Below, piece after piece: positions 58,759-64,000 of a DNA stretch of 64,000 nt. Position 1 is the stretch's first letter. Each line of letters starts with the position of its first letter. Source of the stretch: Carboxydothermus pertinax (GTDB taxonomy: Bacteria; Bacillota; Z-2901; Carboxydothermales; Carboxydothermaceae); assembly GCF_001950255.1 (NCBI RefSeq), contig NZ_BDJK01000009.1:62001-126000 (forward strand), in the 5' to 3' direction. Under the pieces are notes generated by a model. It worked only from the letters and a program-made list of their open reading frames with translations. It ran no database searches and had not been told where the DNA came from. A program made the position numbers and the translations under genes.

Positions 58759-59067
58759 ATGGAGCAAAAAATTATTGCACTACCCCGTTTAAATGGACTT
58801 ACACCTACTTTAGAGTCTACGGCTTTAAAACTTATGGAAGAAGCCGGGGAGTTGGCCCAGGCTATTGGCAAGTTTCGCGGGCTTTCCGGGGAGCGGGGCT
58901 TATCCGAAGAAGAAGTGGCCAAGCTTATTACCAAGGAGCTCCTTGATGTAGCCCAGACGGCAGTATCGATGATGTTTGTTTTAGAAGAAATGTACGGCGT
59001 AGATATTGAAAAAGCCCTAAGAGAGCATATTGATAAACTAATCCAAAAAGGATATTTAAAACGGTAG
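58759..59067 (+). CDS. MazG-like nucleotide pyrophosphohydrolase
   Basis: 102 aa all-alpha protein with the MazG-type metal motif: LKLMEEAGELAQAIGKF (ExxE) and KELLDVAQTAVSMMF (ExxD). Probably hydrolyses a nucleoside triphosphate; substrate unknown. Starts 1 bp after comEB with GGGGAGGG upstream, so the two are co-expressed, suggesting shared nucleotide-pool maintenance. Confidence 0.85.
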   Translation: MEQKIIALPRLNGLTPTLESTALKLMEEAGELAQAIGKFRGLSGERGLSEEEVAKLITKELLDVAQTAVSMMFVLEEMYGVDIEKALREHIDKLIQKGYLKR

Positions 59068-59070
59068 CCG

Positions 59071-59129
59071 GTGGTCGGTGTTAAGCGGTTGGTAAACGAA
59101 AAAATAAATTACCCTCCACCGACTACCAT
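59071..59129. repeat. Hairpin repeat (GGTCGGTG class)
   Basis: GTGGTCGGTGTTAAGCGGTT faces ACCCTCCACCGACTACCA. Fragments of the same words occur at 11050-11068 and 39380-39396. Confidence 0.6.
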
Positions 59130-59145
59130 TTAGAAAGGAGTAGCG

Positions 59146-60294
59146 ATGCCGAAAATACTTTTAATCTTTGGTACTCGGCCGGAAGCCATAAAAATGGCGC
59201 CGGTGTATAAAATATTAAAAGAATCTCCGGAATTTGAAACGAGCTTAGCGGTTACCGCCCAGCACCGAGAAATGCTGGACCAGGTTTTAGAGCTTTTTAA
59301 CATTACTCCGGACTTCGACTTAAACCTGATGACCCCCCGGCAGACCCTGCCGGATTTAACCGCCCGGGCCCTTTTAGGTCTTGCGGACGTTTTAGAAGAG
59401 GCCAGGCCCGATATGGTATTAGTCCACGGCGATACCACCACTACCTTTGTGGGGGCTCTAGCAGCCTTTTACCGGCAAATCCCGGTAGGCCACGTGGAAG
59501 CAGGCCTTCGCACCGGGAATAAATACTCCCCCTGGCCGGAGGAAATGAACCGTAAACTTACCGGGGCGCTAACCGATCTTCATTTTGCACCAACCAAAAC
59601 TTCCCGGGACAACCTCTTAAAAGAAGGGGTAAGCCCGGAAAAAATTTTTGTCACCGGTAATACCGTCATTGATGCGCTTTTTTACACTGTAAAAGAAAAC
59701 TATAAGTTTAGCCCGGAAATAGAAAAGATCCTAAACCAGCCGGGCAGGATTATTTTAATGACCACCCACCGGCGGGAAAACTGGGGAGAACCGTTAAAAA
59801 ATATCTACCGCGGGGTATTGAAAATCCTTGCCGAGGTCGAAGACGTCCGCATAGTTTTTCCGGTCCATAAAAACCCGGTGGTCCGGGAAGCGGTAAAAGA
59901 AGTAATGGGGGAGCATCCCCGGGTCTACTTAGTAGAACCTATGGACTACGAACCTTTTGCTAATTTAATGGCCCGGTCGTACCTGGTACTTACCGATTCC
60001 GGCGGGATGCAGGAAGAAGCCCCGTCTTTAGGTAAGCCGGTGTTGGTGTTAAGGGATACTACTGAACGACCGGAAGCGGTAGAGGCAGGAACGGTGCGGT
60101 TAATTGGTAGCGGTGAAGAGGCGGTTTATCGAAATTTAAAAGAGCTTCTTACCGACAAAGAAGCGTATCATAAAATGGCCAATGCCGTAAACCCCTATGG
60201 CGATGGTAAAGCGGCTCAAAGAATATATCAAGCATTAAAGTATTATTATAAAATAGACCCAACTCCTCCGGAAGAATTTTCTGCAAATTCTTGA
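59146..60294 (+). CDS. wecB: UDP-N-acetylglucosamine 2-epimerase (non-hydrolysing)
   Basis: 382 aa GT-B-like epimerase making UDP-ManNAc. Signatures: FGTRPEAIKMAPV, TAQHREMLDQVL, VHGDTTTTFVGALAAF, GHVEAGLRTGNKYSPWPEE, TTHRRENWG and TDSGGMQEEAPSLGKPVLVLR. GAAAGGAG precedes the ATG. Its product would be the donor for the TagA-type enzyme at 33.5 kb. It is frequently found just before atp genes in Firmicutes. Confidence 0.97.
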   Translation: MPKILLIFGTRPEAIKMAPVYKILKESPEFETSLAVTAQHREMLDQVLELFNITPDFDLNLMTPRQTLPDLTARALLGLADVLEEARPDMVLVHGDTTTTFVGALAAFYRQIPVGHVEAGLRTGNKYSPWPEEMNRKLTGALTDLHFAPTKTSRDNLLKEGVSPEKIFVTGNTVIDALFYTVKENYKFSPEIEKILNQPGRIILMTTHRRENWGEPLKNIYRGVLKILAEVEDVRIVFPVHKNPVVREAVKEVMGEHPRVYLVEPMDYEPFANLMARSYLVLTDSGGMQEEAPSLGKPVLVLRDTTERPEAVEAGTVRLIGSGEEAVYRNLKELLTDKEAYHKMANAVNPYGDGKAAQRIYQALKYYYKIDPTPPEEFSANS

Positions 60295-60371
60295 GAATGT
60301 TATCACTAAGCAGGATTTTGCTTTATTATGTTGAATAAAGTAAAATGGCTTATTTTAGCGGGGGTGGCGGG

Positions 60372-60590
60372 ATGCCGGAAAAGGGCAACGGCAACAAAAA
60401 CCCTTATTATTTTTTGGCAAGATCCGTGCAACTGGCTACCACCATGGTATTTTCCGTGGTAGGTGGTGTTTGGCTGGGAGGCATCCTGGATAAAAAGTTT
60501 GCCACCTATCCCTGGCTTACCTTTGTTTTTTTGGTGCTAGGGGTCGCTACCGCTTTTAAAGTGATTTTTGAATTTACCCGGGAAAAATAA
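60372..60590 (+). CDS. atpZ: AtpZ/AtpI-type small membrane subunit
   Basis: 72 aa, two membrane helices (AMTTMVFSVVGGVWLGGIL-like first helix, then YPWLTFVFLVLGVATAFKVIF). The short, GG-bearing first helix and position before atpI match AtpZ, linked in other bacteria to Mg2+/Ca2+ supply and complex assembly. ATG 60372 follows GGGGGTGGCGGG; the earlier ATG at 60345 lacks a site. Confidence 0.8.
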   Translation: MPEKGNGNKNPYYFLARSVQLATTMVFSVVGGVWLGGILDKKFATYPWLTFVFLVLGVATAFKVIFEFTREK

Positions 60591-60591
60591 C

Positions 60592-60945
60592 ATGATAAAA
60601 AAGAAACTAATTTTTATTTTTGTTTTACCCCTTCTTTTTACAGCAGTTGCTTATTTCTTATACCTGGAAGTAGAACCGGCCTACGGGTATGGTTTTATTA
60701 TTGGTGGGGTAGCGGGTTTTTTAAATTTGCTCGCCATTTCACTTACCGTGGGGCTTGGCAGTAAAATTGGTCGGGGGAAGGGGTTAGTCTTAATAAGCTA
60801 CTATTTAAGGCTAATCCTTTTAGCCATATTAGTTTTCTTTTTAGTGAGAAAAGGTGTAGGGGAGATTGTTGGTTTTCTTTTAGGCTTTTCTTTTTTAAAA
60901 CTAAGCCTTTTGGGCTTGGGATTATCGGGTAGAGGAGGTGAGTAG
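60592..60945 (+). CDS. atpI: ATP synthase subunit I
   Basis: 117 aa with four membrane helices (FIFVLPLLFTAVAYFLYL, YGYGFIIGGVAGFLNLLAIS, LVLISYYLRLILLAILVFFL and the C-terminal helix). It fits the AtpI/UncI family, an assembly factor for the c-ring. Starts 1 bp after the atpZ stop. The end overlaps the earliest possible atpB start. Sequence is poorly conserved, as usual for AtpI. Confidence 0.82.
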   Translation: MIKKKLIFIFVLPLLFTAVAYFLYLEVEPAYGYGFIIGGVAGFLNLLAISLTVGLGSKIGRGKGLVLISYYLRLILLAILVFFLVRKGVGEIVGFLLGFSFLKLSLLGLGLSGRGGE

Positions 60946-60947
60946 TG

Positions 60948-61631
60948 GTGTTTGGGAGCATGGCGGAAAGTACCGGCCTTTTAGAAGGACTTTTACATCC
61001 AAGCCTCTATGTGAAAACGGCCTGGGGAGTAATGGCTTTTTTAGCTCTGATTTCTTACCTTGGAACAAGAAAGATGGAGCGTGTTCCCCGGGGGTTACAA
61101 AACATCCTCGAGATGGCCGTAGAAGGACTTTATAATTTTATCGGCGGTATTATTGGGGAGAAAAAAGCGCCAAAGTATTTCCCCTTTATTGCAACGTTCT
61201 TCTTATTTATCCTTATTTCCAACTATGTAGGCTTACTGCCGTTTGCCGGGCACGAAGGGCCGTACGTTCCGCCGACCTCAACCATTAGTGTCACAGCGGC
61301 ACTGGCGATCATCGTCTTTTTTGCCACCCAATTTTTCGGCATCGCCGAAAAAGGCCTTGGCTACTTTAAACATTTTACAACCCCCTTTATTTTTATGTTG
61401 CCCTTAAATATCTTAGAGCAGCTGGTAAGGCCTTTAAGCCTTTCCATGCGGTTATACGGGAATATTTACGGGCACGAGCTGGTGGTTGGGACCTTTATGG
61501 GTTTAGTCCCGATGCTAATCCCGGTGGTCTTTAACCTTTTAGGGGTTCTTACCGGCGCCATTCAGGCGGTGGTGTTTACGCTTCTTACCAGTTCCTATAT
61601 CGGGGAAGCGGTGCACGACGAACACCATTAA
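60948..61631 (+). CDS. atpB: ATP synthase F0 subunit a
   Basis: 227 aa, five to six membrane helices. The essential arginine is in LEQLVRPLSLSMRLYGNIYGHE, and the upstream FLFILISNYVGLLPF segment is typical. The start is GTG at 60948 (GGAGGTGAG upstream); 60945 is also GTG in frame. Forms the ion half-channels against the c-ring. Confidence 0.96.
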   Translation: MFGSMAESTGLLEGLLHPSLYVKTAWGVMAFLALISYLGTRKMERVPRGLQNILEMAVEGLYNFIGGIIGEKKAPKYFPFIATFFLFILISNYVGLLPFAGHEGPYVPPTSTISVTAALAIIVFFATQFFGIAEKGLGYFKHFTTPFIFMLPLNILEQLVRPLSLSMRLYGNIYGHELVVGTFMGLVPMLIPVVFNLLGVLTGAIQAVVFTLLTSSYIGEAVHDEHH

Positions 61632-61654
61632 TTTTTGGCTTTAAAATTTTCTAA

Positions 61655-61915
<261 letters not shown>

Positions 61916-61916
61916 G

Positions 61917-61945
61917 ACCGCACTGTTTTTAGCGGTGCGGTTTTA
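61917..61945 (+). terminator. Hairpin between atpE and atpF
   Basis: ACCGCAC and GTGCGGT form a stem followed by TTTTAT. It lies inside the operon, so partial termination or mRNA end protection is likely. Confidence 0.6.
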
Positions 61946-61970
61946 TCCCGTTTGAAGGGAGGATTATTTA

Positions 61971-62450
61971 GTGGAATTTCACTGGTCTGATTTTATCTGG
62001 ACAATAATAAACTTTTTTGTCCTTTTATACATTTTAAAAGTCCTTCTCTACAAACCGGTCTTAAAAACCATTGATGACCGGAAAAAATCCATTGAAGAGT
62101 CTTTAGAAAAAGCCGCCAAAGCTCAGGAAGAGGCGGAAAGGATCAAAGCCGAATACGACGGCATGATTGCCCGTGCCCGGGAAGAAGCGCGGGAAATAAT
62201 AGCAAAAGCCCAAAAGACTGCTCAAGCAGAAAAAGAAGAAATTATCGCTACTGCCCAGCGGGAAGCTCAAGCCTTGCTGGCCGACGCGAAAGTTACGATT
62301 AGCCAGGAAAAAGAAAAAGCTTTAAGGGAGCTTCGTCAGGAAATCGGCAACCTGGCAGTGCTTGCTGCGGGTAAAATCTTAAACCGGGCGGTGACCTTGG
62401 AAGACCATCAAAAGCTGGTGGACGAGTTTTTAAATGAGGTGAAAATGTAA
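61971..62450 (+). CDS. atpF: ATP synthase F0 subunit b
   Basis: 159 aa. One N-terminal membrane helix (WTIINFFVLLYILKVLLY) followed by a long charged coiled coil rich in Ala, Glu and Lys (EEAREIIAKAQKTAQAEKEE), the peripheral stalk. The start is GTG with GGGAGGA upstream. The stop overlaps the atpH start (TAATG). Confidence 0.97.
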   Translation: MEFHWSDFIWTIINFFVLLYILKVLLYKPVLKTIDDRKKSIEESLEKAAKAQEEAERIKAEYDGMIARAREEAREIIAKAQKTAQAEKEEIIATAQREAQALLADAKVTISQEKEKALRELRQEIGNLAVLAAGKILNRAVTLEDHQKLVDEFLNEVKM

Positions 62451-62983
62451 TGAAATCCTTGGCTGTTGCTAAAAGATACGCGTCCGCCCTGTTTGAACTG
62501 GCCCGGGAAAAAGGGGCTCTGGAAAAAGTGGCTCACGACTTTGAGCTTCTGGAAAAAACTTTAAACGACAATCCAGAAGTAAAAAAACTTCTCGAAAACC
62601 CGGTGCTAATTCCAGCGGCCAAAAAAGAGCTGTTTACCGAAATTTTTCCTGGACTTGATTCCATAACCCGGAGCTTTTTGAAGCTTTTGGTGGATAAACG
62701 CCGTGAAGTTTACCTTCCGGAAATCATTGCCCTTTTTGCGGAAAAACTGCGGGAAGAACGGGGAGAGCTTTTGGTGCTGGTGGAATCGGCCCGGGAATTA
62801 AAAGGAGACCTTGCCAATTTAATCAAAGAAAAGCTTTCCAGCCTTTCCGGGAAAAAAGTAGCTTTAAAGGTCAGCACTAATCCCGAATTAATTGGCGGTA
62901 TAGTGGTGCGCGTTGGCAATAAAGTTTACGACGGCAGTATCAAAAACCAGCTTTACCGTTTAAAGCGTAGTATTTATGGTTAA
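62450..62983 (+). CDS. atpH: ATP synthase F1 subunit delta
   Basis: 177 aa. N-terminal six-helix domain (AVAKRYASALFELAREKGAL) and C-terminal domain ending with the family hallmark NPELIGGIVVRVGNKVYDGSI. Connects the b stalk to the top of F1. Overlaps atpF by one base. Confidence 0.97.
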   Translation: MKSLAVAKRYASALFELAREKGALEKVAHDFELLEKTLNDNPEVKKLLENPVLIPAAKKELFTEIFPGLDSITRSFLKLLVDKRREVYLPEIIALFAEKLREERGELLVLVESARELKGDLANLIKEKLSSLSGKKVALKVSTNPELIGGIVVRVGNKVYDGSIKNQLYRLKRSIYG

Positions 62984-63005
62984 GGTTAAAACTGCGAGGT
63001 GATAA

Positions 63006-64000
<995 letters not shown>

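Overview
The window reads as chromosomal DNA of a thermophilic, anaerobic, spore-forming Firmicute. It has AT-rich DNA, strong Shine-Dalgarno sites, many GTG/TTG starts, a YabG/SipL-type sporulation gene set, rubrerythrin/rubredoxin oxygen defence and a polysulfide/thiosulfate-reductase operon. The gene content and order fit Carboxydothermus or a near relative; that placement is my judgement from memory, not a search. I see no rRNA, tRNA, CRISPR array, prophage or insertion-sequence transposase.

Layout. 0-4.5 kb: a SCIFF-type radical-SAM peptide maturase, an unknown beta-rich protein, and envelope proteins (M23 peptidase, TPR, MA-type peptidase). 4.5-11.6 kb: the conserved near-origin block abrB / metG-tatD-(cobO)-yabE-like-ksgA-ykuK, with rnmV missing from its usual place. 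11.6-21.8 kb: a spore-surface region with two DUF6385 proteins, YabG, two GT2 glycosyltransferases, a cysteine-rich protein, a SipL-like SPOCS/LysM protein, and a set of very small hydrophobic proteins (24-41 aa) ending in acidic residues. I consider that set the best candidate for something undescribed. 22.0-24.4 kb: rubrerythrin, rubredoxin-like protein, NADH:rubredoxin-type oxidoreductase and rubredoxin. 24.5-39.3 kb: envelope polymer genes (LCP ligase, TagO, CDP-glycerol-transferase-like, DUF5693, TagA, cytidylyltransferase-like, glycerol-1-phosphate dehydrogenase, GalU, phosphohexomutase). 39.5-46.2 kb: sulfur module (split YeeE/YedE with TusA, a LysR regulator, PsrABC and a TorD-like chaperone). 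46.3-51 kb: cytochrome-b-like membrane protein, amidase, triplicated-repeat secreted protein and a two-component system. 51-64 kb: housekeeping run rpmE-DUF1385-prfA-prmC-ywlC-mntP-ywlE-rpiB-glyA-comEB-mazG-wecB-atpZ-I-B-E-F-H-A, the last gene cut by the window end.

How parts connect. TagO, WecB (59 kb) and TagA could build a GlcNAc-ManNAc linkage unit. The G1P dehydrogenase plus cytidylyltransferase-like gene could supply CDP-activated glycerol-1-phosphate to the CDP-glycerol-transferase-like gene, and the LCP protein could attach the polymer to peptidoglycan. The LysR gene diverges from psrABC across a clear inverted repeat and converges on the YeeE-TusA genes. Intergenic spaces hold several families of short palindromic or purine-rich repeats, and three genes (ksgA, the phosphohexomutase, the histidine kinase) take their final codons or stop from such repeats.
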